NCBI RefSeq assembly: GCF_004210375.1
Contig: NC_134833.1
Span: forward strand, 141,166,127 to 141,230,126
DNA length: 64,000 nucleotides
Origin: Tachypleus tridentatus
Lineage: Eukaryota > Arthropoda > Merostomata > Xiphosura > Limulidae
Reading direction: 5' to 3'
A model generated the notes under the pieces. It ran no database searches, had not been told where the DNA came from, and saw nothing but the letters and a program-made list of their open reading frames with translations. Positions 24,536 through 36,800 of this stretch are shown here, piece after piece; positions within the stretch are counted from its first letter, which is position 1; each line of letters begins with the position of its first letter. Made by a program: the position numbers and the translations under genes.

Positions 24536-24815
24536 TTGCCAGAAGGGGCGGAACTCACGCTGGCTGAGCTCCGCGAGATGGCAGCACGACAACAACAACA
24601 AATCGAGGCTCAACAACAGCTTCTTGTGGCCAAGGAACAACGTCTAAAGTTCTTGAAACAGCAAGAAGTGCGACACCACCAAGGCGTTCAAATGACAGAA
24701 GGAGATCGGCTGCGACATTTGCGTGAAAGGGTAGAAGGTCAGGAACAGAAACTCCGCCGATTGAGGGCGCTGCGTAATCAAGTGGACCAACAGCGGGTGA
24801 ACAATGGTAACTTGG
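24536..24815 (+). CDS. ASPP: ASPP exon a: start of the coiled coil
   Basis: The acceptor is tttctttgtttctag and the donor is gtaagt. The exon encodes residues 1-93 plus one base of residue 94. The peptide includes [19 protein letters not shown] and [11 protein letters not shown], the hallmark of the ASPP coiled coil that precedes the disordered middle. It opens directly after the splice acceptor with a Leu codon, so this is an internal exon, not a translation start. Upstream exons are not identified. Confidence 0.92.
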
Positions 24816-27800
24816 GTAAGTTAGTTATTATCGCTGTCTGTAATTATGAATATAATTATTTTATTTAAATTTATTTCTCGATTCTTATCTGTCCAAACAA
24901 GTTGGAAGAATCTTACTTGAAGGTTTTGACTTAATATTAATTCTAAAACATTCTACCAAGGAGTGATTTATGTATTTACCGTTTGAAGTGAATTTGGGCG
25001 TTCTTATCTCATGGTTATAACTGTTTAAAGCCGAAGAATATTATCATTTCTGGTATACTTCCCGTGAAAGTGGATACATCGTGTGTTTTAACCACTTGTG
25101 CCAGGAAACTTCGTATTTGAAACCAACATGAATTAGTTGATTGATTAGACGTATCTAGCCCTTGTATATCACCCAGTTGTTACTTTACTTAAGTGGTAAT
25201 ACGGCCGATATTTTACTCCTATAACACTCGCACCAGCGTCAATTCTCTGTCAATTACAACCGTTGCTGAACGCCCATTTCTTGAAATGACCCATGGTCTG
25301 TGTGTATGTGAGAGAGAGATATTGATTGGTCTACTGTCTTCTCTGGAAACCGAAGCGAAACTTGTCACAACAGTTATCAATGTTGATAATCGTACGTGTA
25401 GATTTGTAAGTATTTGTTGGGACCTTTGTTTATTTGTTTGTATTTCATAATTCATCAGCAGTATGTCAAAAAGTTTAGGTAGTCTCTGTACATCAATGTG
25501 GCATTATAATTCCAACAAGTTGTTAATGTCCAGTTAACCTATACAGAACGTTAAGTTTCAAGATTAATAGTTTTATTTGTTTATCTCATAAAGGTTCATG
25601 TTTAGAAACATGAATGTTCTGTGTTGTTCTACACGTCTGGTTGTGTTCGGACTGGTTCATCAAACTTGCTCGCCCTTTCAGCCGTAGGGACGTTATAACG
25701 TGCAGTCAATCCCACTATTCGTTTGTAAAAGAGTAGCCCAAGAGTTGGCGGTAGGTGGTGATGACTAGCTGCCTTTCCTCTAGTCTTAGTGCTAAATTAG
25801 GGACGGCTAGCGCAGATAGGTCTCGTGGAGCTTTGCACGAAATTCAAAAGAAATCAAATCAATCGGACTGGATTGTTCATGTTTCATTATTTTATTCTAT
25901 CGTAGGTCTTAGTTTCGACTACAGGCGAAGTTCACACTGAAACATTTTTAATTTTTGCTTGTCATAGCACTCAGTGGAAAGAACTTACTAAAAACTGGGT
26001 AATAATTAGTGAAACGTTAACAGAATTTGTGTTTATTTTTTATTATTCGTATGTTATCAGAGATCCGATAATCAAGAAATAGTTTAGGAAAAAGATGACT
26101 GTAGCGATATTTATATTGTTTACATATAGGGTTCTTTAGCACTTGTTAGTTGGTAACACTCTACAATTATCTTTAAATTTTTTTACTTAGATTCTTCTTT
26201 ATTTTCTGATCAAATATGAAAAAAAATGTAATCGACGTTTTTAACGATTTTCTTCTTCGGACAATTAACAGGAATTTCTTTCGCTGTGAGTGATAAATAT
26301 TATCGGTGTGTCGTCGTTTCCCGTAACACAACATGAACAGGAACGATAAATCATCGTTCAGTCACGATGACAGTATACGTAGACTTGTAACATACATCAT
26401 TTTATATCGGTTCTCGACGATAGACAGAAAGTTTCTGTAGACATAATAAAATAGCTTAAAGGTTAGGGTAAACATGAAACGATGGGTGAATAATACAGTC
26501 AACATGGGGTTACTAAAAAAAACGTTAGGATAAACATGAAGCGATGGGTGAGTGATACAATAAACATAGGGTTACTTAAAAAGTTAGGGTAAACACTTAA
26601 TATTGTTATACAGCTACAAAGTTGTTGTGAAACATTGCTCGCTCCTTTACAATCTGATTCAACACCCCGTGTTTTCTATTGTTATTGTCAACATAATATC
26701 ACGTTTCACCTTTCCTTATATGTCCTAATATAAAACCTTTGTTAAATTAGACGTTGATAGATATTTATGCCGGGTGAACGATCATGCCCATACAAGGATG
26801 ACCTTGAATTGTGAAATACGTTATTGTTTGTCCCCGTGTACAACCCTTTGAAACAAAAGGAGTAGGACAGATATAATTGAGCTGTGATTCATCGTGGTAG
26901 CCTTGTTATAGACATTGTAATTCGTCGCTAACGAAAGCGAGTCTTGTTAAATAATTTTGTTCGTCTTGCAGACAAGCAGCAAATTCCAAGTTTATAAAGT
27001 TTTGATACATTACAGTCTGGCGTTAACTCGTTAATTTGTACAATAGTTTCTAAGTTTAAAGTGTTTGAGCGTAAGGCACGTTTCGTAAAGTCTTATAAAA
27101 AAAAACACCGATGTAGGTTTGTCGACTTGTGTTATTAGTAATCATTAAATACATGGTAAACTTATCAGTGATTTCTAAAGATAATTTTCTTGGTATCAGA
27201 ACGTACAATTACTATGTACGGTAAGCTTGCCACAGATGATTTCTAACGGTAATTCTCTCACAATCAAATTACTATATTTAAAATTGCAGCATAATTATCA
27301 CATGTGGTAAAGTTACCACAAAGTGATTTCTGACACCAGTTCTCTCAAAAATTATTTCCTGTGTTTATCAACACAGTTATTTATGATAAAGTTATCACGG
27401 GCCAGTTTTCAAAGTTAATTCTCTCAATATCAAAGCTATTTCCTGTGTTTGACATCGCAATTACTACGTGTGGTAAACTTACCACAGGATTATTTCTACC
27501 GTTAATTATCTGAGTATCAAAATATTTCACTAGGATTGCGTTGTTTTTTTTTTTTTGTTGTTGTTTGCTGGTTTTAATGTTCTTAAATTTGAAAGTCATA
27601 GGAACCAATAGCAGGAAATAATATTGGGTTTATGTACGACATCTCATTCGTTTTTATTTCTGCAAGACATTGGCGAGATTTCCTTCTAAATATATATTAT
27701 TTACAAACAGATGGCAGTAAGCGCAACTTTCTTATTTTGTATTCGAGTTGCAAGCATTTTCTTATTGTAGTTCATTTTTTCCAGTTAAGCTCTCTGAACT

Positions 27801-30800
27801 TTGACAGATAAATAACGTGTTGTTTCTGTAATAGATTAAACATATACGTTCTTGGCTGTCACGTGTCCATCTTATGAAACCGGAACATGATTTATATGAT
27901 ACTTAAATAAAAGATTCGGCATGGCCCAATGAATTAAGGCATTTGAATCGTAATTTGAGGGTCGCGGGTTCGAATCCCTGTCGCACCAAACACGCTCGCC
28001 CTTTCAGCCGTGGGGGCGTTAAAAGGTGACAGTCAATCCCACTATTCATTGGTAAAAGAGTAGCCCAAAGATTAGAGGTGGGTGGTGATGACCAACTGTC
28101 CCTCTAGTCTTACACTGCTAAATTAGGAACGGCTAGCGCAGATAGCCCTCGTGTAGCTTTGCGTGAAATTCCAAAAACAAACAAACAAAGTTAAATAAAG
28201 TAACACGGTAAAATGTTTGTTAAATTTCTCCTCCTGGAGAAAACTCAGATTTAATTTTAAAGCTGCATTTACTTGTCGTTGGTTGTCCATCTTTTCTCTT
28301 TTTTTGCCATTTCTTCGTATTTTCCATACCTTTCAACCATTACACGACCGTTCCAGTTTCAAGATTAATAGTTTTGTTTGTTTATCTCATAAAAGTTCGT
28401 GTTCAGAAACATGAATGTTCTGTGTTGTTCTACACGTCTGGTTGTGTTCGAACTGGATCATCAAACATGCTCGCTCTTTCAGCCATGAGTCGTTATAATG
28501 TCACGTTCAATCCCACTATTTATTGGTTAAAGAGTAGCCCAAGAGTTGGCGGGGAGTAGTGATGACTAGCTGCCTTCCCTCTAGTCTAATACTGTTAAAT
28601 TAAGGACGGCTAGAGCAGATAATCCTCGTGTATCTTTGCGCGAAATTAAAAAAAAAGTCACAGTTTGTTTTTTTAAATTAGAAATCTTGCCATTTTCTGG
28701 TAAATTTCTGGGAGAGGTTTTATGCAGTTACGTTCTGCTCTGTTTTTATGAAGCCATTAATGTTTTGATTTAAATTACTTCGTTTTGATAACATAAGTGG
28801 TTTAGAATCGAAACACGCTCCTTTGCAGAATAACATAGTAATCAAAACTGTATTCTGTCTTGAGTTTCCCGTTACTTTTGTTGCATCAAGTTAAAAGTAA
28901 CTTGTACCATACCAAAGTGTTAAACATTGGCCATAAATGAGCCCATGCGCTTGTTTCAATCATATATATTTATTATAATATTTAAAAGGTACTATCGTTT
29001 TTTTTTCCGAGAGAAGTTTATCTAGGCCCTAACACCCGTTCAGAGAAAGTCGCGAATTCTTAATAACTTCCGCTAAAAGACCTGCTAAAATTCCATAACA
29101 TTAATCACAGTTATTGATTAATACTCTTAATTTTGAGTAACACACAAACACCTAAAAGCTTCTATGGGAGTTCCAATTTGTTTAAGCGAAAAGATGCGCT
29201 GTGGTCACCATAGGGATCAAACCCCACGTTGTAAGGGAGGCAAAAGAGAGAGGACTTGTCCATTAACATATTGTACGTTGAATCAAAAGGTGAAATACCT
29301 CTATGATAGAATATAAACAATTAAACAAAACTTTACCAACGCGTTATCGAGGCTTCTATCCTCTTTAAGGCTTATATCAACAGATATGTCAAAATAAAGA
29401 CCTGACAGAGAACTTTCGAAACATCTTATGATGACATACGAGAAATTAGATCTCCACGATGAAGAATCAGAACTAATCTCTTCTATCGCACGACTACAAG
29501 ATAATCAGATGTAAAAGTTCATTCTTTTATCATCTCTTGGTTTTCTTGATGTCTTGTATTTTTTTACTTCCTCCCTGTACTCGTTTTATTGCGTCAATTG
29601 TTTTATTTTAAATTATTTAAAAACTTACGAAGTTGGTTCTTAACTTTTTTTTTCATCTTCCCTAAGAGTGAAATATTAAAAATACAGGGTGTCTGAAAAT
29701 GAACATGCTAAAAATATAGTTAAATAACTTCACTTGAGGTAACAACAAAATTTGAATATATATGTTGTTTGTTTGGAATTAAGCGCAAAGCTACACAATG
29801 GGCTGTCTGTGTTCTTCACACCACGGGTATCGAAATCTGGTTTCTAGCGGTGTGAGTCCGCAGACATGGCGCTGTGCCACTGGGAGTCTGAATATAAATA
29901 CAGGTAGTGAGTTTTATTTTGTTCTTGGTTCTTTCACGAACGAACTGTTACAATAAATTCACGTGCTACGAGAGTTCTTCATTTCAGAACTCCGAGAATC
30001 CCCTGACTTGTTACAAAGAGCTATCTTTTAACAGGATGGAGGACCACACTACTTTGCTCGAACTGTTAGTGTTTTTAAACCAGACTTTTCCAGAGCGTTG
30101 GATTGGTAGGGAAAGGCTTATCAAGTGGTCCTCTCATTCGCTCAATTTAACCTCTTTAGATTTTCATCTCTGGAGCTTTTTGAGTGTGTGAGTGCTTTCT
30201 TATAACAAAGCCACATCGGGCTATCTGCTGAGTTCACCGAGGGGATTCGAACCCCTGATTTTTGTGTTGTAAATCCGTAGGCTTACCGCTGTACTAGCGG
30301 GTGACGGGGCTCTAAAGTCTACCATGACAAACCAAAAGACTTTGAAGAAGTGAAACATTGTATTCGTGATGCTATCATATCCATCTTTACTCCTGTGGTG
30401 GAAAATGTTTCCTCAGAATTTAAATGCAGAATTAGAGTAAATAAAGTGAATGATGAAAGGCATGTAGATGTCCATTAATTATTAAAACTAAATCTTACAA
30501 GCCAGCTACTTGTATTTATGTTCAGTTTTTGTGGTTATCAGAAGCAACCATGAAGTTATTCAACTTTATTTTGGTATATTCATCTTCGGTCACCTTGTAT
30601 ATTTTCAATAGAATTTCTTGCATTTTTTTGTGTGGAAGGAGATGATTTATTGTTTCATGAGGTGATATATTTTAATTTTAAATCATCTATAAAGGAGGAT
30701 TCGTAAAGTTCAATGAGAGGAAGTCAGAATTAGTGTTATTAATCAAGTAGTATCTTATTGAAATACTTCAAAAAACATTGTTCGTTGCGAATTTTGATCA

Positions 30801-33800
30801 GCGGGGTCAACAGAAACAAAATAGTGGATGTTTACATTTTGTCTTGTATTTGTATCTGTGGCAAAACTACTAAGGATATGTTCCGTCATCATTAATTTAT
30901 CACTACTGACCACGCTAAACACAGACTACCCACTATTCACGTAGAGATATTGACTGTCACTTTTATAACGCACCCACGGCTATAAAGCGTGTGTGAATGG
31001 GGGAATGATATAGCACGAATTTGAACTCGGCTATTCAGGTCCGAAATCCAGAGCTCCACTAGAGGCCCAATCCGCGTTCTAGTTTCTCCAGATTGGTGGC
31101 TGTTGTGTACAAAAAATATTTATTTCGCATATGCAAATAACTTGGTTATTGAAAGTCATTTTAGCATTTTTGACCACTGTAACTTAAGAAAATATCACGT
31201 ACATCATGGTTCTCTTTGAATTGCAGAGTTTTTGTTGTATAATTTCTTCTAAGTCAACAAATTATTTCTATAAAATTAATACCATGGTAAATAATGTAAG
31301 TTCATTTTCACTGTCTTTTTCTATTAGAAATAATCCTGTAAAAATTCAAACTATTTTAAATAGAATTGTAATCTATATGAAGTTATCTTAAAGAGTTAGT
31401 GGCGAAATATACAAAAATGGCCTTTTATAATGGTCTTATTTGTAAAGTATAAGCAAAAATTATGTTCCATACACAACAACTACCTCTCTAGGCAGAATCT
31501 AAAGTAGATACCATTTTATTTCTGTGATGCCTTGGACATGAAATTCGTGTTGTAAAAAATTTAGTTTTCTCTAAGTATTCCCAAGAGGAGCACCACTTGA
31601 ATGTTAATTATGATACTAATTTTGGTCACTTTTTTCTCTGTAAGTGGAAAAAAAAATACTTTTAACAACTTGTATTTATCTTTCTCACATTTTTCTTCTC
31701 TTTGCGCAGGAGCAGAGCTTGATTCTATCCGGGCTCTTTTTAATGAGAAGGAGAAAGAACTTTCGTTAGCAGTGGCAAAGGTGGAGGACCTCACGCGGCA
31801 GCTGGAGGAACTACGTCGAGGTAATCTAAACGGGCTCAAGACCAGTAATACCAAAGCTTCTCTGCCTGCTGCCTTGGAGGTGGAAAAACTAAAACAGGAG
31901 TTATTGGTGAGTATGTTTTATTTTCTGTTTCAGGTGCAGCATATTTCACAGTACATCATCAAAACCGTTTCAGTGGTACCTCAAGTTTTTTTTTATAAAC
32001 GTATCTGTTGAACAGAGACTCGTCTTTTAACACAGTAGTAATGATGTTTAATATGGGAGTCCAAAATGGCGAGGTTGTTTAGAGCGCTTGACACGGATTT
32101 CAACCCCCATCCAATCAAACATTTTCGCTCTTTCAGCCGTGGAGCGTAATAATAACACAATCAATCCCATTATTCGTTAGAAAAAGAATAGCCCAAGAGT
32201 TAGCGATGGGTGGTGATTAGCAGCTGTCTTCCCTCTAGTATGTCACTGCTAAATCAGGGACGGCTAGCGCTGACAGCTCTCGTGTAGTTTTGCGCGAAAT
32301 TCTAAGCAAACTAGAAATCCTAGTTTCTATATCCATGGTAGACAGAGCTGAGATAGTCTGTTTTAGAGCTTTACTCTTAAAAGGAACAGAAAATCTCAAG
32401 TTAAAATTAATCTATTCTGCGTATGCAAAAATAAAAAATACCACTAAAATATCGTTAAAGGTTTTTTTTCCTTAGTAATGATGCCAGTTTTATCACGTTA
32501 ATGTGTTCCAAACACGCCCTGCCCATCTTATGTTCTTCTTTAAAATAAGTGAACAATTTAACATGATGGTTAAAGTAAAGATCCCTTTTATGTGTTTGTA
32601 CTGCTAAAAAACTGTTATTACTTTTTAATGGGTACCTGTTCTACCGGTTGAAACATATAGTACTGTACGAAAGTGTTGGAACAAGATAATATTTGTGTCT
32701 TTCTTTCCATTTAAGGTGCTAATTCATCCATATCATTACAAAATCTACATTTTAACACTAAGGTAATACTTCACTCATCCCTGTTGCGACTCGCAAACTG
32801 AGGGTCGTAGGTTCAAATCCCCATCACACCAAACATGCTTACGCTTTCAGTTGTGGGGGCGTTATAATGTTACAGCCAATCCCACTATTTGTTGGTAAAA
32901 GAGTTGCCCAAGAGTTGGCGGTGGGTGGTGATGCCTTCCCTCTAGTCTTACACTGCTAAATTAGGGGCGGCTAGTGCAGACAGCCCTCGTGTAGTCTTGC
33001 GCGCAATTTCAAAAAACAAATAGGCATCACTGTTGACAGCTGAATGAGCCAGGGTGAGAATACTTGTACTTTAAAATTCCCACATACTTATACTAAGGAC
33101 ATGCCATAAAAGGTTCTGCTTGAATGAACATACTGATCAAATTTAGGGTCTGAAATACCTGTCATGGTACCCCATACAGTGTCTTAGCTATATAGAAAGA
33201 AGCTAGCAAGTATATGGTACTGGTGTTTGCTGGAACAGGAGTGGCCAAACTTGCTTAACGTTAGAGCCAGATGTTTGAGAGCTGCTAGACATGAACAAAT
33301 ATTACACACACGTTTTTTATTGTTACTTGCACATTTTGTTACGTAAGTTTTAAATAAATATTAATAAATACATGTACATAATAATATTTATTCATGTATG
33401 TAGTTTTTAAACTTTTAATTTGTATTAGTTTCAATAATCACAAAGTACACTTACATATACCAAATGTTTTCAAAATCCTAGCTGATTATTGAGCGTATTT
33501 AATATGATAATGAACTACGGAAACATCTAAGAAAGATATCCAAATTTGCATTTAATTAACATTAAATGATACTGCCAAAAATAAAAATAAAAGAGGTAAA
33601 AACAGATATTTTAATGATATTTGTCTTAGTAAATATCTGGTCAAAACATGGAGTTAAATGTGTAAAACAATAAAATTAGAGATGTTTTAATCAGATACCA
33701 CCTTACAAAATTTTAGTCTTATCCTAATATGTTTTTGACGTAAACAGATATTGATACAATTATTAGACTATTTACTGCTAGTAGAGGTCTTGTGAGTTGT

Positions 33801-36800
33801 TGAAATTCTGGCTGATATGTCGTTAAGGCTGTACGAAATAGCCCCTTCAGGTGTTGATTTGTAAGGATTACACGATGGTTTGACTTCACAAACATCATTA
33901 CAGAGTGTAGTGATTCACAGCAGTATGTTGTGCTGAAAATTGAGATGAGTTGCACACTGGTTTTCTTCACTTCAGGATATTTTATTTCTGGAACTTGCTT
34001 CCATGACTTAATTGTAGAATGGGATTTATGGATCATCTTTTGACCCAGATCCTCCTGTAGCTCTATTAGTTCCATTTCCACAGCAGATGATTCTGTAACC
34101 AGAGGTTCGAGAATTGGACAACCATCACTGATCACATCAACCATGAATAGAGTTACAAGAAAGACAAAACATGGCTTCAGCTTCTGCAAGTTATCAAACC
34201 TGCCCAGGAAATTATCAAGTAGTCCTTGTAATTTATCTTTGTACTCTTTTAGTTTGCGATCTTTTATTTCAATATCAGGGAATGTATTTACTCTCCTTTT
34301 GAGAATAGAAAAATAACATCTCTTTGAAGTCTTATTTCATTCTGTAAACTGAAAATTGTCTGAGTAAGATCAAAAACAATCTTATCCTTTCCCTGGAGTG
34401 CCAAGTTGAGAGTATGTAGATGATTCCTTATATCAATAAAAAACATTAGATCTTGCATCCATTCATCATTTCCTAGTTGAGGATAGGATCTTTTCTTTTC
34501 TTCAAGAAAAGTTATAATAGGCTCCAACAGATCCACATACCTATTTAAGACATTACAAGTTGACAGCCGCCTCACAATACAGTAGAAAGAGACATCACTG
34601 GGTTTATCTTCAAGCTCCAGTTCTTCAATAAACATTCTGAACTGTCGGTGGGTCTTCCCATTTAAGCATATGAAATTGATAATTTCAAGAACAAATTTCA
34701 TAACATCTTCATACTTGAAGTATCTGACTGCCAGGTGTTCACGATGAATAATGCAATGAACAGGAAGAAACTCTGGAAAGCTGGGATCACATTTTATGAG
34801 TGCAATTAATCCTGTATTTTTCCATATCATTGCAGGTACTCCATCTGTTGCAACACTGACAAGTTTATCCAGTGGAATATCAACATTAGTTAAGGCTCTG
34901 TTTAACACAATATATTATGTTTTGTTGTCATGCCACGGCCCAAAAAAGCGTAGAGAATTGTTAAAAGAGCAGAGAGTTCGCATAAAATTTAGGTGATGCT
35001 GGTTGGACTCTCGATAAATTGATGCGGACTTGAAATGTTCCTCAAACTTTGTCATGTAGATCGCGAGACCAAGAAAGGTAAATTTGAAAATATGAAAGAA
35101 AGAGACAGAACACCTTGACTCAATAATACTGATTTTAAGTATCTTTGTTTATGTAGCCTTCGGTATAGAAGAAAAACTATCACTGATTAAAGCATGATAT
35201 AAACAACCACGTACCAAATGACAGAAAAGTGTCCAGATCTACAGTATCAAGAAGACTTAACCAGAATGGAATATTTGGTTATGCAGCAGTTTGAAAACAT
35301 TTAACCTCCAAATATTGTCAAGAGACTGAAATGTGCTGAAAAGTACCAAAACTGGACTGTTGATGATTGGAAAAAGGTGTTATGGATGGATGAATCCAAG
35401 TTTGAAATATTTAGTTTAAAGCGTAGGTTGTTGGTTTGACGGAAGAAAGATAAAAGATAGCACCCACCATGAAGCATGGGAGAGGCAGTCTGATGGTTTG
35501 AGGGTATTTTTCTGTTGAGGCAACAGAAAAATGCAAATGTAAGGTAGATGAACTAATGTACCAGCGTAAATACCACCAGATAATAATCCGTCATGGTATA
35601 ACCAGTGGTTTACCTATTATTGGTAAAGGATTCCACTATCAAGAATATAATGACCCAAACACTCATCTAACCTAAGCAGAAATGAGTTTGCTGAGAAAGA
35701 AGCTGCTGGAGTCATTTAAATGATACAGTGATCGATCCCTTCAGAGCCTTGATATTAACCCTGCTGAGCAGATCTGGGGTTTGGTTGATCAAAAACTTGA
35801 CATATCAGAAGTTAAATTCAAAGAAACTTTATGGGAAAGTATTAGAGAAATTTAGAGCAAAATCCCACAAAACACTTTGATTAAATATGTTGCAACAACG
35901 CCTGAAAAGCTACCCGCAGTTATTAAAGCAAAAGGGAGAGCCACAAAATATTAACTGTTTGCTAAACTCAAGCATTTCCACTGAGTTTCTATCGTACTAA
36001 GTATGAAGATTAATAAGTTTAATATTTCACTTTCCATTATTCTTTGAGAGTAGCCTGAAATCTAATTGTTGACTTTGTCCTGACACTTTTAGACAGCATT
36101 GTATTCTGCTTTCTCATTCGTCGTATACGACACCATTTTCGTGTAGCTGAGAACTGTAAACATTGTCGTCCTCGTGAAAATTGGTTTAAGAAACGTGCTG
36201 CGAAGCTACGCAAGATAAGTTCAGTTTTTAACCGTAAGACGTTTGTGTTCAGGTGTATTAGCTGTCTTAAGCCCAAGTGAGAAATGGTTTATTTGAAACA
36301 GTTAAGTAGTTATCATTGAAACACTGTGCAGTTTCTCTCTTTAAACATCAATTATTCATTCGGTTACACTCGGCATGAAATGATATTCTGGAAATTTTAC
36401 AGTTATTTCCAGTAACGCACCACACGACTGTGGATATTGTCTTTCTCATGGTTCATCATAATACCCACTATTTGCCTGTTGACTGTATATGTTGTCTTCC
36501 TCATGGGTCATCATAATATAACATGTGACTGTATGTGCTGCCTTCCTCAAGGTTTATCATAACACCCATACGACTGTATGTGTTGTCTTTGTCATGGTTC
36601 ATCATAACACCTATTTAATTGTATATGTTGTCTTCCACATGTTCAACGCACCAAGTTTCACACTATTGTGTCCACCGTAGTTGCCTGAACAGAAAAGCAT
36701 CTTTTGAAACACTCAATATGTATAAAACAATTCTCTAATCTGATTTCACTTAGTTCTCGTATCGTCATAATTACTAAAGTTGAAGGTGATGCTTTCCTTA

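Larger units (their letters stand above)
29685..30598 (+). mobile_element. Mariner-like DNA transposon relic carrying two SINEs
   Basis: Imperfect terminal inverted repeats are seen: left tacagggtgtctgaaaatg and right catcttcggtcaccttgta, each next to TA. The interior holds a broken transposase and two SINE insertions (29766-29888 and 30196-30307). Confidence 0.75.
33236..34915 (-). mobile_element. hAT element (ZBED5-like type), 5' truncated
   Basis: The end caggagtggccaaacttgct resembles hAT termini. The transposase lies on the minus strand and reads toward this end. No matching inverted repeat is found beyond 34915, so the other end is lost. It sits antisense inside an ASPP intron. Confidence 0.65.
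32660..36101 (+). mobile_element. Tc1-like transposon relic interrupted by a SINE and a truncated hAT
   Basis: The right end gtcctgacacttttagacag (cattg, next to TA at 36102-36103) is an imperfect inverse of gtactgtacgaaagtgttgg at 32660, which is also preceded by TA. Subtracting the SINE (32783-33020) and hAT remnant (about 33236-34915) leaves a normal-sized Tc1-like 5' leader, then the transposase remnant. The pairing of the two ends is an inference. Confidence 0.55.

Noticed and set aside
33719..34908. Host ZBED5-like gene
   Set aside because: Frameshifted, lacking its N-terminus, intronless and bounded by a hAT-type end, so a dead transposon rather than a domesticated gene.
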